Positions 35,038 to 42,808 of a stretch of 49,722 bases of DNA are shown here, piece after piece. Position numbers and translations under genes: made by a program. The DNA comes from Cytophagales bacterium (GTDB lineage: Bacteria; Bacteroidota; Bacteroidia; Cytophagales; Cyclobacteriaceae), in the NCBI GenBank assembly GCA_003500135.1, contig DNTA01000075.1, positions 1 through 49,722 on the forward strand. The letters are read 5' to 3'. Numbering within the stretch: the stretch's first letter is position 1; each line of letters starts with the position of its first letter. The notes below the pieces were generated by a model. The model was not told where the DNA came from. It made no database searches and saw only the letters and a program-made list of their open reading frames with translations.

Positions 35038-35069
35038 TTGTATTAATAGGAGGAAAATAATTATACTTG
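35038..35069 (+). promoter_or_regulatory. Promoter candidate for the lipoyl-like/DUF3822/coaD genes
   Basis: TTG (35038-35040), a 21-base spacer and TATACTTG (35062-35069) match the Bacteroidota consensus with one mismatch in the -7 element. Transcription near 35076 would give a 15-base leader to the ATG at 35091. It would also rule out the in-frame TTG at 35067 as a start. Confidence 0.5.
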
Positions 35070-35090
35070 CAGAAAATAAATGTTAGCAAA

Positions 35091-35882
35091 ATGAATCTCA
35101 CCAAAATTTTTTCTGTTGTATTCTTTCTGATTGCCGTGGCTTTGGCCTACTTTCTTGTAGACAGTGTTAAGTCTAAGATCGACCAGGATCAATTGATTGC
35201 AGATCAGGAAGCCTTAGTGATTGATAAACTTAAAATGATTCGTGATGCCGAAATTGCTTTTCAGGCGGTTCATGGCAAATATACCGGAAACTGGGACTCT
35301 TTGATCAGTTTTGTAGATACCGGAAGGGTGTATCTGATAGAAAGAAAAGAGACGGTTATTACGCTGGAATATGGTGCGGATAGTGTCAACATTGAGATTG
35401 ACACTTTGGGATATGTACCCGTAAAAGATTCTTTATTTGTGATCAAAAACAATGTAAAAGCACTTATTGATGGTGTAGTGGAAAAAGTCAATGTTTCAGA
35501 AGGCCAAACGGTAGAAAAAAAGGATGTTCTTGCGGAGTTGAGAAGTAGCCAAAGCCGTCGGTCAACGAAACTTAGAGCTGGAAACGCTGGCACGATAGAA
35601 AGGGTTTATGTAAAAGATGGTGAAGAAGTTACAAAAGAGGATGCTGTTGTTAAATTGATTTGGCCGAGAATTGAAGATCTTTCAAGATTACCCTACATAC
35701 CAGGTACAGATAAGAAATTTGAATTATTTGCAGGTCAAATAGAAAAAGGTGGCCTTACGGTTTCTGTTTTCGAGGCGAAAGATACCAATCCAATCAACCC
35801 TGATAGACTTGAAGGCGGAATAAAAGAGCCTCTAAAAGTTGGTTCAAGGATTGACGTATCGACATCAGGTAACTGGGAATAA
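35091..35882 (+). CDS. Membrane-anchored protein with a lipoyl/biotinyl-like (barrel-sandwich) domain
   Basis: 263 residues from the ATG at 35091. An N-terminal transmembrane helix (IFSVVFFLIAVALAYFLVDS, about 5-24) is followed by a helical region of about 100 residues. Two related repeats then form a barrel-sandwich hybrid: LIDGVVEKVNVSEGQTVEKK with DVLAEL, and GNAGTIERVYVKDGEEVTKE with DAVVKL. There is no MKM-type lysine, so it is not a lipoylation or biotinylation site. The resemblance is to HlyD-type and RnfC-type adaptors. The C-terminal 60 residues are of unknown fold. I do not recognise the exact family. The DUF3822 gene starts three bases after its stop. Confidence 0.75.
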   Translation: MNLTKIFSVVFFLIAVALAYFLVDSVKSKIDQDQLIADQEALVIDKLKMIRDAEIAFQAVHGKYTGNWDSLISFVDTGRVYLIERKETVITLEYGADSVNIEIDTLGYVPVKDSLFVIKNNVKALIDGVVEKVNVSEGQTVEKKDVLAELRSSQSRRSTKLRAGNAGTIERVYVKDGEEVTKEDAVVKLIWPRIEDLSRLPYIPGTDKKFELFAGQIEKGGLTVSVFEAKDTNPINPDRLEGGIKEPLKVGSRIDVSTSGNWE

Positions 35883-35885
35883 ACA

Positions 35886-36770
35886 TTGAATAACGAGATT
35901 ACGACTGATTTTAAGCTCTTAAAAAAAGTAAAAGACCCCAATTTTGATATCGATCAGTTGGATCACTACCAGCTGTCGGTCATGATTGGGGTTCGTGACT
36001 TACAACTTATGGTAGTCGATACCCGAAATGCACGGGTAATGCTCTTGGAGGACTATCTTTTAAAGGAAAGTACTACTGATGAGGATAAACTACATTTTGT
36101 CAGTCAACTCTATTATGAGCACCATCTACTTCTTGCAGGCTTCTGGAAAAAAATAAAGATCATTTTTAAAGGAAAAAAATTCAGCCTCATTCCTGAGCCA
36201 TTGTACGATGAAGAAAATAAAGCTGCTTTGCTTTATATCAATGCGAAACCTTCAATATTGCCACATTCCATATTAAATACGAGGCATAACGAGCAAAATA
36301 TGATCAATCTGTTTTCTGTAGATCAGATTTGGCTGGACTACTTTGAAAAGACTTACCCCGGTACAAAACTGGAATTTTCTCATCAAAGTAGCGTTCTAAT
36401 ATACGGCGCCGTGAGGATGATCACTGGAGGATCAAATGCTATGATGCTTTATATTGACCGTTTTTCTATGCACGTAGTGGTGGTGAAGTCAGGAAAGCTA
36501 CAGTTTTACAATCGGTTTGAGATAAAAAAATTCGATGAATATGTGAAATATTTCAGAATGGTTGCGAAAGAAATGAATATTGACCTAAAACATGAAAAGG
36601 TAAGGCTTTTCGGGTTTTTGGGACGCAATACACCGCATTATAACGAGCTTAAAAAATATATTCACAACCTTCACTTTGGTAATCGCCCTTCATATATCAA
36701 TATGGGTTATGTATTTGATGAAATATCGGAGCATCAATACTTCGATCTTTTATCTTCATTTCAAGCTTAA
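35886..36770 (+). CDS. DUF3822-like protein
   Basis: 294 residues from a TTG, the only plausible start: the first in-frame ATG is at residue 33, within conserved sequence. HYQLSVMIGVRDLQLMVVDT and ALLYINAKPSILPHSILNTR, then SVLIYGAVRMI and KKFDEYVKYFRMVAKEMNID, fit the Bacteroidota family DUF3822 and suggest an actin/RNase-H-like ATPase fold without clear catalytic acids. Function unknown. In many Bacteroidota such a gene lies near rsmD and coaD (from memory); here coaD follows by nine bases and rsmD is absent. Confidence 0.8.
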   Translation: MNNEITTDFKLLKKVKDPNFDIDQLDHYQLSVMIGVRDLQLMVVDTRNARVMLLEDYLLKESTTDEDKLHFVSQLYYEHHLLLAGFWKKIKIIFKGKKFSLIPEPLYDEENKAALLYINAKPSILPHSILNTRHNEQNMINLFSVDQIWLDYFEKTYPGTKLEFSHQSSVLIYGAVRMITGGSNAMMLYIDRFSMHVVVVKSGKLQFYNRFEIKKFDEYVKYFRMVAKEMNIDLKHEKVRLFGFLGRNTPHYNELKKYIHNLHFGNRPSYINMGYVFDEISEHQYFDLLSSFQA

Positions 36771-36779
36771 CCTAGGCTC

Positions 36780-37238
36780 ATGACAGAACCCAAAGTAGCT
36801 TTGTTTCCAGGATCTTTTGACCCTTTTACCAAAGGGCATGAAGATATTGTAAAAAGAGGATTACAGCTTTTTGATAAGGTAGTAATCTGCATCGGACACA
36901 ATTCTCAAAAGAAAAGGTATTTTGATATTGACCTGATGATAGAAAAAATAAAGGAAGCATTTGATAATTCAGGAGCTATTGAAGTGGTTACGTACAATGA
37001 CTTGACGGCCACACTTGCCCGGAATTATAATGCTAAATATTTGTTAAGAGGTTTAAGGAATACAACCGATTTCGAATATGAAAATAGTATTGCTCAAGTC
37101 AATAAAAGGCTAAATGTCGATCTGGAAACGGTCTTTTTAATTACCTCGCCTGAATATGCATTCATCAGTTCCTCAATAATCAGGGAAGTTCACCGCTACG
37201 AAGGTGATGTGACTCCTTATTTGCCTTATAGACTTTGA
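36780..37238 (+). CDS. coaD: Phosphopantetheine adenylyltransferase
   Basis: 152 residues, slightly shorter than the usual 155-165. The nucleotidyltransferase motif TKGH (17-20), in FPGSFDPFTKGHEDIV, and the C-terminal ISSSIIRE (129-136) are intact, and LLRGLRNTTDFEYE lies between. It makes dephospho-CoA from 4'-phosphopantetheine and ATP, the penultimate CoA step. It is the last gene of the plus-strand group beginning at 35091. Its end overlaps the convergent Nudix gene by 13 bases. Confidence 0.96.
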   Translation: MTEPKVALFPGSFDPFTKGHEDIVKRGLQLFDKVVICIGHNSQKKRYFDIDLMIEKIKEAFDNSGAIEVVTYNDLTATLARNYNAKYLLRGLRNTTDFEYENSIAQVNKRLNVDLETVFLITSPEYAFISSSIIREVHRYEGDVTPYLPYRL

Positions 37239-37918
37239 TTTTCCCGTTTTTTCTGAAGCTTATAATATTTCTTAAAAACATGCCTTATCGAAGGGTAAGT
37301 ATTGTAAAAGGCTTGTTTTAACTCTTTTTGATCCATCCATTGTATGGCTTCTATATCCTCTTCTTCCTGTGGTTTCATATTCTGGTCATCAATACAGGCC
37401 ATACGGTACCAAATGGTCTTTTTTAGTATGTTTTTGCCATTTCTTTTATATGTATGCCAGGTGTTACCGATTTTTTCTTCCAGTTTAACCTTGATATTGC
37501 ATTCTTCTTCCACTTCTCTTATCGCACCTTCTTTGATAGATTCGTGTTTTTCAAGCTTTCCTTTTGGCAAATCCCACTTTTTCAGGCGATAGATTAAAAG
37601 CACATCATCACCTTTTTCCACAAGTCCACCGGCGGCAATCACAATAGTAAACATCGCCTTTAACTTCTTTTTCACTTCGTCATATTGATCAACTATAAAG
37701 GTTACTTCTTCCAGTTTTTTGTATTTATTCTGCTTTAAATGTGTCAGATAGCTCTTTATATGGTCGATTGAGGCATGTTTGATTAATGTGTCCCCTGTTA
37801 TTTTTGAAATGTCGAATCCTAATTCAGAAGTTTCATAGATGTGGTCATATTCATGGGTTGACCTCGTTTTTTCCGGTGGGATAATATTGACGGGAATGTC
37901 GTTAATAAAAATCTTCAT
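37226..37918 (-). CDS. Nudix-domain protein with an N-terminal extension
   Basis: 230 residues. The Nudix box reads GKLEKHESIKEGAI then REVEEECNIKV; the glycine near the end of the box (EEXGU) is asparagine, so it is slightly off consensus, but the catalytic glutamates remain. The substrate-side stretch KKWDLPKGKLEKHE is typical of diadenosine polyphosphate or phosphate-type Nudix enzymes. The first 75 residues form a separate unrecognised region. It overlaps the end of the convergent coaD gene by 13 bases. Its upstream gap (37919-37999) also holds the pyrE promoter core. Confidence 0.85.
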   Translation of the reverse strand: MKIFINDIPVNIIPPEKTRSTHEYDHIYETSELGFDISKITGDTLIKHASIDHIKSYLTHLKQNKYKKLEEVTFIVDQYDEVKKKLKAMFTIVIAAGGLVEKGDDVLLIYRLKKWDLPKGKLEKHESIKEGAIREVEEECNIKVKLEEKIGNTWHTYKRNGKNILKKTIWYRMACIDDQNMKPQEEEDIEAIQWMDQKELKQAFYNTYPSIRHVFKKYYKLQKKRENQSL

Positions 37919-37972
37919 GCCACTTCAATTGTTATGCAAGGATAAAAAAAATAGAGCGCCATCAAAAATTTT

Positions 37973-37980
37973 TATATTTG
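37973..37980 (+). promoter_or_regulatory. Promoter core of pyrE
   Basis: TATATTTG is an exact TAnnTTTG match ending 19 bases before the pyrE ATG. No TTG is present at the expected -33 spacing, so only the core is supported. Transcription would begin near 37987, giving a leader of about 13 bases. Confidence 0.5.
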
Positions 37981-37999
37981 TGCGCCAAAACAATATATT

Positions 38000-38650
38000 A
38001 TGTCCGTATCACTTTTCAACTCTAAAAATGCAGCCATCGTTGCTTCCAAATTATTATCTGTTGGAGCTATTCAGCTTCGACCCGACCAACCCTTTACCTG
38101 GGCTTCGGGTTGGAAATCCCCCATTTATTGCGATAACCGATTATCACTGTCTTTTCCCGAAGTTCGGACATACATCAAACAATTACTGGCGGGCTGTATA
38201 CAGGATAGTTTTCCATCGGCAGAAGTGATTTCAGGCGTTGCTACTGCCGGTATTCCCCAGGGGAGTTTAGTGGCTGATGTGCTGGGCTTACCATTTACCT
38301 ATGTTCGCTCAAAAGCTAAGGGACATGGAATGGAAAACATGATAGAAGGGAAAATAGAAGCCGGACAAAAAGTTGTGGTGGTTGAAGATCTGGTTTCTAC
38401 CGGGGGCAGTTCATTAAAAGCCGTGGAGAGTCTCAGGGCAGCGGGGGCTGAGGCGCTGGGTATGGTGGCCATATTCACTTATGGTTTCCAGGTTTCAGAA
38501 GAGAACTTTTCAAAAGCAAATTTACAGCTGGTTGCCCTTAGTGATTATGATCATCTGATTGATGAAGCTTTAAGGCAGGGAGTAGTAGCTGAAGCCCATA
38601 AGGAAGCGCTAGCAGCATGGCGTCAGGATCCTGCTCATTGGGGTAAATAA
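38000..38650 (+). CDS. pyrE: Orotate phosphoribosyltransferase
   Basis: 216 residues. The PRPP-binding signature VVVVEDLVSTGGSS (125-138) is exact, and FTWASGWKSPIYCDNR (32-47) binds orotate. ISGVATAGIPQGSLVADVL precedes the flexible loop YVRSKAKGHGMENMIEG. The enzyme makes orotidine monophosphate in pyrimidine synthesis. It is not near the dihydroorotase-like gene (about 33 kb away), so the two share no transcript. Its end overlaps the convergent TIGR02757 gene by 16 bases. Confidence 0.97.
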   Translation: MSVSLFNSKNAAIVASKLLSVGAIQLRPDQPFTWASGWKSPIYCDNRLSLSFPEVRTYIKQLLAGCIQDSFPSAEVISGVATAGIPQGSLVADVLGLPFTYVRSKAKGHGMENMIEGKIEAGQKVVVVEDLVSTGGSSLKAVESLRAAGAEALGMVAIFTYGFQVSEENFSKANLQLVALSDYDHLIDEALRQGVVAEAHKEALAAWRQDPAHWGK

Positions 38651-39432
38651 TCAAACAGAAGATATTTCTCCTGAACGCCAAGGCCAAACAGGGCGAAATC
38701 ATATTTTACCGGGTCTTCCGGATCGTATTTTCGGAGATTTTCTGTGAGCTCCAGCGCTGCCATCCAATCGGTTTGTTTTCTTTTCAAAAGGCCCAGTTTG
38801 CGAGCGATGCGTTCTACATGTACGTCCAGGGGGCACACAAGCTGACCCGGCTTGATATTTGTCCATAAGCCAAAATCAACCCCTCTGTCATCTTGTCGGA
38901 CCATCCATCTCAAATACATATTCAACCTTTTACAGGCCGACTTTTTAGCAGGGCTGGCAACGTGTTTGCCCGTTCGTACCGGAAAGTGAGGCAGGGCAGT
39001 GAATTTTTCACTAAAATGGTTAAGCCCGTTTTCTATTGCTCCCGAATCATTGATAGGCCCAAAGGAAAAAATTTCTTCAAGAGAGCCATATTCTGTATAT
39101 ACATTTTGTAAAAATCCGATCGTGTACAAAAGGTCTGTCGCATTAAAAGTTCGATGTTTAAAATGGATCAGGCTTTTTAGGTCCTTTTCATCATGGTTCA
39201 GGCAAAAATCATGTGGGGCCATATCCATAAGCTGCATAAGCTCCTGACACTTGTTGATAATGGTCTTTCGCTGACCCCAGGCCAGGGTAGCAGCAAAGAA
39301 CCCCGCTATTTCGATGTCTTGTTTTTTTGTAAAAAGGTGAGGTATGGATATCGGGTCTTCTTCGATAAATTCAGGTTTATTGAATTTGTCGTATAATTCG
39401 TCCAGCAGAGTTTTAACCTGTGTATTCCGCAC
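38635..39432 (-). CDS. TIGR02757-family protein (DUF2400)
   Basis: 265 residues matching the TIGR02757/DUF2400 family throughout: DPISIPHLFTKKQDIEIAGF, AATLAWGQRKTIINKCQELM and CKRLNMYLRWMVRQDDRGVDFG, followed by PGQLVCPLDVHVERIARKLGLL. The last part resembles a helix-hairpin-helix glycosylase-like fold, but no activity is established. It lies 10 bases after the LysM/RlpA-like gene on the same strand. The end overlaps pyrE by 16 bases. Confidence 0.92.
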   Translation of the reverse strand: MRNTQVKTLLDELYDKFNKPEFIEEDPISIPHLFTKKQDIEIAGFFAATLAWGQRKTIINKCQELMQLMDMAPHDFCLNHDEKDLKSLIHFKHRTFNATDLLYTIGFLQNVYTEYGSLEEIFSFGPINDSGAIENGLNHFSEKFTALPHFPVRTGKHVASPAKKSACKRLNMYLRWMVRQDDRGVDFGLWTNIKPGQLVCPLDVHVERIARKLGLLKRKQTDWMAALELTENLRKYDPEDPVKYDFALFGLGVQEKYLLFDYLPQ

Positions 39433-39442
39433 GCAGAGGTTA

Positions 39443-40489
39443 TTAAGGGATGTATGAAATTACCACAGGAAATTTCGCATCAACAGCCCCCAATCGGTCA
39501 TAGGCTTTTTTGGATATTTTGATCAGTATGCCATTGTTGTCCCCGGTGTCTGGTACCTTGCCAACTACACGAACAAAGACACTTTGATTATTCATTTCGT
39601 TTTTCACCTGCATAATTGTACCTATTGGCGCTGTACGGTGCAGAGCGAGATATTTTTTGGTTTCTGCAGTGCCTTCAATCACTTCGGCAATTCCCGATTC
39701 AACTTTTTTCTTTGCAGGTTTAGATGGGTTCATCTCGACACTTGCGTTGGATGCTGTTGCATTTCGATTGATTTCAGGTTTCTGATCTGCCTTATTTACC
39801 GTGCTGCTACTTTCAGTTTCCTTTTTTGTTGAAGCCAAAACTTCATTTTGTGGTGTCGAATCAGGATTTTTTAAAACGAGCGACTGCCCGATGCTTATTT
39901 CAGAGGAACTGAGGTTGTTCCAGCTTTTTAAATCTTCTACACTTATATTATATGTCCTGGATATGCTGTAAAGTGTTTCAGAAGCGCTTACCGTATGAGT
40001 TTTTCCGGAATGCTTAATATTTTTATTACTGCTTTCCTTCGTGCCTGAGGAAGTATCTGTTTTTTTCAAGGCCAAAACCTGGCCTACCGATAAATTATTG
40101 CCAGGTAAATCGTTCCAATCTTTCAAATCTTTTATATTGATATTGTATTCCCGGGCAATGGAGTACAAGGTTTCACCTTTCTGTACAGTATGTGTTTTAT
40201 TATCATTGCTTTTACTTAGAGAATTTTTGTTTTGGGCAACTATATCAATAAATATCCTTTGCCCTGCCTTCAATCCGTCTTTTAGGGTGGGGTTGATTGC
40301 CAATAAAGCGTCTGGGGTAGTGCTGTACCTTCTGGAAAGGGAGTATAGGGTTTCTCCTTCCTCTACCACATGTACTATGTAAGTCTTTCCGGCCCTTGTA
40401 GTGGCGCCAATGCTATCAAGAAGATTAAAACTGAATGAGAGGTGATATACAAAAGTCAGTATTAAGATTAGAAGGAACCTGTTTAACAT
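39443..40489 (-). CDS. Secreted LysM (x3) and RlpA-like double-psi barrel protein
   Basis: 348 residues. A signal peptide (1-20, FVYHLSFSF region) is followed by three LysM modules at about 37-82, 99-142 and 164-207, each with GETLYSLSRRY-like or similar cores. A Ser/Lys/Asn-rich linker (about 210-265) follows. The C-terminal 80 residues (GIAEVIEGTAETKKYLALHR through PVVISYIP) resemble the RlpA double-psi barrel. It should bind peptidoglycan in the periplasm. RlpA-type proteins may be lytic transglycosylases or scaffolds at the septum. It lies 10 bases upstream of the TIGR02757 gene and is divergent from the NfeD gene. Confidence 0.9.
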   Translation of the reverse strand: MLNRFLLILILTFVYHLSFSFNLLDSIGATTRAGKTYIVHVVEEGETLYSLSRRYSTTPDALLAINPTLKDGLKAGQRIFIDIVAQNKNSLSKSNDNKTHTVQKGETLYSIAREYNINIKDLKDWNDLPGNNLSVGQVLALKKTDTSSGTKESSNKNIKHSGKTHTVSASETLYSISRTYNISVEDLKSWNNLSSSEISIGQSLVLKNPDSTPQNEVLASTKKETESSSTVNKADQKPEINRNATASNASVEMNPSKPAKKKVESGIAEVIEGTAETKKYLALHRTAPIGTIMQVKNEMNNQSVFVRVVGKVPDTGDNNGILIKISKKAYDRLGAVDAKFPVVISYIP

Positions 40490-40530
40490 ATTTAAAAAGT
40501 ATTATCGTGTAAAAAAACGTACCCGTTTTG

Positions 40531-40538
40531 CAAAGATA
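40531..40538 (-). promoter_or_regulatory. Promoter core of the LysM/RlpA-like gene
   Basis: On the minus strand the sequence is TATCTTTG, an exact TAnnTTTG match, 42 bases upstream of the start at 40489. A minus-strand TTG occurs 16 bases further upstream (40555-40557), a little close for the usual spacing. Confidence 0.45.
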
Positions 40539-40573
40539 AAAAGAATAACCACTCCAATTATCAAGATACATAA

Positions 40574-40619
40574 ACAGTTTCTATCAAATAACGTGCAAAA
40601 ATGCGAACAGTTCTATCAA
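40574..40619 (+). repeat. Imperfect direct repeat in the divergent promoter region
   Basis: ACAGTTTCTATCAA (40574-40587) recurs as ACAGTTCTATCAA (40607-40619), 33 bases apart, which places both copies on the same face of the helix. They lie between the divergent LysM/RlpA-like and NfeD genes, upstream of both promoter cores, so a regulator-binding site is plausible. Confidence 0.45.
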
Positions 40620-40690
40620 TTTCACACTTGTTTATGTTAAGCTTTATTACATTTACGCAACAGCAAAAACTGTGATTAATAAATTCGTTT

Positions 40691-40698
40691 TATTTTTG
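40691..40698 (+). promoter_or_regulatory. Promoter core of the NfeD gene
   Basis: TATTTTTG matches TAnnTTTG and ends 16 bases before the ATG at 40715. No TTG is at the normal -33 position. Transcription near 40705 would give a very short leader. Confidence 0.45.
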
Positions 40699-40714
40699 TG
40701 CAAAATTTAAAAAG

Positions 40715-42055
40715 ATGCAATCGTTAAAGGCCTACATACTTTTTTTATCCCTGACTATTTTTAGCGGCTATGTTTCGGCGCAAAAAGTGCTGGTCATGGA
40801 AATAGATGATCAAATCGATCCGAGGATGAATCGTTATACGGAATTGGCGCTGGATAAGGCCAATGAAGATAGCGTTGATGCTGTCATTATCGACATGAAC
40901 ACCTATGGCGGTGCGGTCAATGATGCAGATGAGATAAGGACCAGGTTTTTGGATTACGAAAAACCACTTTATGTTTTTATCAATAAAAATGCTGCCTCTG
41001 CAGGGGCTTTGATCAGTATAGCCTGCGATAGTATTTATATGGCACAGGGTTCGAGTATTGGCGCTGCCACAGTGGTCAATCAAACCGGTGAAGCGGCACC
41101 TGACAAATATCAATCTTACATGCGTTCTATGATGCGCTCTACCGCCGAAGCCAGCGGAAGAAATCCGGAAATAGCGGAGGGGATGGTTGATGAAAAAATT
41201 GAGATCGATTCAATCACAGAATCTGGCGAAGTAATTACTTTTTCAACTTCTGAAGCAATAAAATATGGTTTTTGCGAAGCAGAAGTTGAAGATATAGACG
41301 GAATATTGAAAAGAGTAGGGCTTGAAAATGCCGAGATCATACGTTTTGAGTTATCGGGTACTGAGAAAATCATCCGATTTTTCCTCAACCCTTTTATTAG
41401 TGGTATTCTCATCTTGATCATAATTGGAGGGATATATTTTGAGCTTCAAACTCCCGGCGTAGGTTTTCCACTGGCCGCTTCTATTGTTGCCCTAACGCTT
41501 TATTTTGTGCCCTACTACTTAAATGGTATGGCAGAGAACTGGGAACTAATCATGTTCATCATCGGGATCGGGCTCATTATTCTCGAATTCTTTGTAATAC
41601 CGGGTTTTGGCATTGCAGGTATAAGTGGTATTATACTTGCGCTCGGTGCGTTGGTTTTGATTATGCTGAATAATGACCTGTTTGATTTTCAGTTTGTAGG
41701 TGTGGAAAAAGTCGTTATTGCCATAGCTACCACACTTGCTGGTTTTACCGGCAGTGTCATTTTGGCATTTATTGGTGGGGTAAGACTTACACAAAGCAAA
41801 TTTTTTGACAGAATAGCGCTGGTGAGCACACAGCAACGCAGCGAAGGTTATACATCCAGGTTTATAAAAGAATCCATGATTGGCATAAAAGGAACAACAT
41901 TTACAGTTTTAAGGCCGAGTGGTAAAATTTTGATAAATGGCAAAATTTTTGATGCGTATACCCGGGGTGAATACATTGGCAAAGACAAAAAAGTCGAGAT
42001 TATAGATGAAAGTGGCACTTCATTCAAAGTAAGGGAAATTACAGATAATGAATGA
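40715..42055 (+). CDS. NfeD-family membrane serine protease (long form)
   Basis: 446 residues. A signal peptide (MQSLKAYILFLSLTIFSGYV, ending SAQ) leads into a ClpP-like protease domain (24-205) with INKNAASAGALIS, whose probable nucleophile is S95, and the likely partner lysine K131 in PDKYQSYM. Four or more membrane helices follow (about 225-370), starting near FFLNPFISGILILIIIGG. A C-terminal OB-fold NfeD domain ends the protein. Known long NfeD proteins cleave stomatin/flotillin partners; no stomatin gene is in the window. The last eight bases overlap kdsB. Confidence 0.93.
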   Translation: MQSLKAYILFLSLTIFSGYVSAQKVLVMEIDDQIDPRMNRYTELALDKANEDSVDAVIIDMNTYGGAVNDADEIRTRFLDYEKPLYVFINKNAASAGALISIACDSIYMAQGSSIGAATVVNQTGEAAPDKYQSYMRSMMRSTAEASGRNPEIAEGMVDEKIEIDSITESGEVITFSTSEAIKYGFCEAEVEDIDGILKRVGLENAEIIRFELSGTEKIIRFFLNPFISGILILIIIGGIYFELQTPGVGFPLAASIVALTLYFVPYYLNGMAENWELIMFIIGIGLIILEFFVIPGFGIAGISGIILALGALVLIMLNNDLFDFQFVGVEKVVIAIATTLAGFTGSVILAFIGGVRLTQSKFFDRIALVSTQQRSEGYTSRFIKESMIGIKGTTFTVLRPSGKILINGKIFDAYTRGEYIGKDKKVEIIDESGTSFKVREITDNE

Positions 42056-42803
42056 TCCAATAAAAATATTGGGGCTTATTCCGGCAAGATATGCTTCTAC
42101 ACGTTTTCCGGCCAAGGCGCTTGCTGATATTGAAGGCAAGTCGATGATCAGGAGGGTTTATGAGCAGGCCAAGAAATCTTCGGCGCTTGATACCGTATAT
42201 GTAGCAACCGATCATGAAGCTATTGCCAAAGAAGTTGAAACATTTGGTGGGCGCTATGTGATGACTCGCGCTGACCACCAGTCGGGAACAGACAGATGTT
42301 CCGAAGCGCTGGAGAAAATTGGCGGAGAATACGATTATGTGGTCAATATTCAGGGTGATGAACCCTTTATTCACCCCGAACAAATTGATGAATGTGCCGG
42401 TTTACTCGATGGCAAAGTGGAACTGGCCACACTGATAGCAAAAGTACATGACGCGGACGAGTTATATAAAGATGGTGAGGTTATGGTTGTTTTCGATAAA
42501 AACCACAATGCTTTATATTTTAGTCGTCACACAATTCCTTTTGTACAATCCGTACAGAAGAAGGACTGGATGAAACACCAGTCTTTTTATAAGCATGTGG
42601 CAGTGTATGCCTATCGCACCGACGTGCTGGCTTCAATTACCAAACTACCCGTTTCGTCGCTAGAAAAATCCGAAAAACTGGAACAACTCAGGTGGTTGGA
42701 AAACGGTTACTCCATAAAACTTTCAGAAACCAAATACGATAACATTTGCATTGATACGCCCGAAGATTTGAAATGGGCCATAAAGAAAATTTTTAAAGCT
42801 TAG
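42048..42803 (+). CDS. kdsB: 3-deoxy-manno-octulosonate cytidylyltransferase (CMP-Kdo synthetase)
   Basis: 251 residues. The start LGLIPARYASTRFPAKALAD is the nucleotide-binding loop. VNIQGDEPFIHPEQI carries the metal-binding aspartate, and FSRHTIPF and YKHVAVYAYR are family motifs. It activates Kdo as CMP-Kdo for the LPS inner core, in the cytoplasm. It overlaps the NfeD gene by eight bases, a pairing not obviously related in function. Other Kdo genes (kdsA, waaA) are not in the window. Confidence 0.96.
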   Translation: MNDPIKILGLIPARYASTRFPAKALADIEGKSMIRRVYEQAKKSSALDTVYVATDHEAIAKEVETFGGRYVMTRADHQSGTDRCSEALEKIGGEYDYVVNIQGDEPFIHPEQIDECAGLLDGKVELATLIAKVHDADELYKDGEVMVVFDKNHNALYFSRHTIPFVQSVQKKDWMKHQSFYKHVAVYAYRTDVLASITKLPVSSLEKSEKLEQLRWLENGYSIKLSETKYDNICIDTPEDLKWAIKKIFKA

Positions 42804-42808
42804 TGAAT

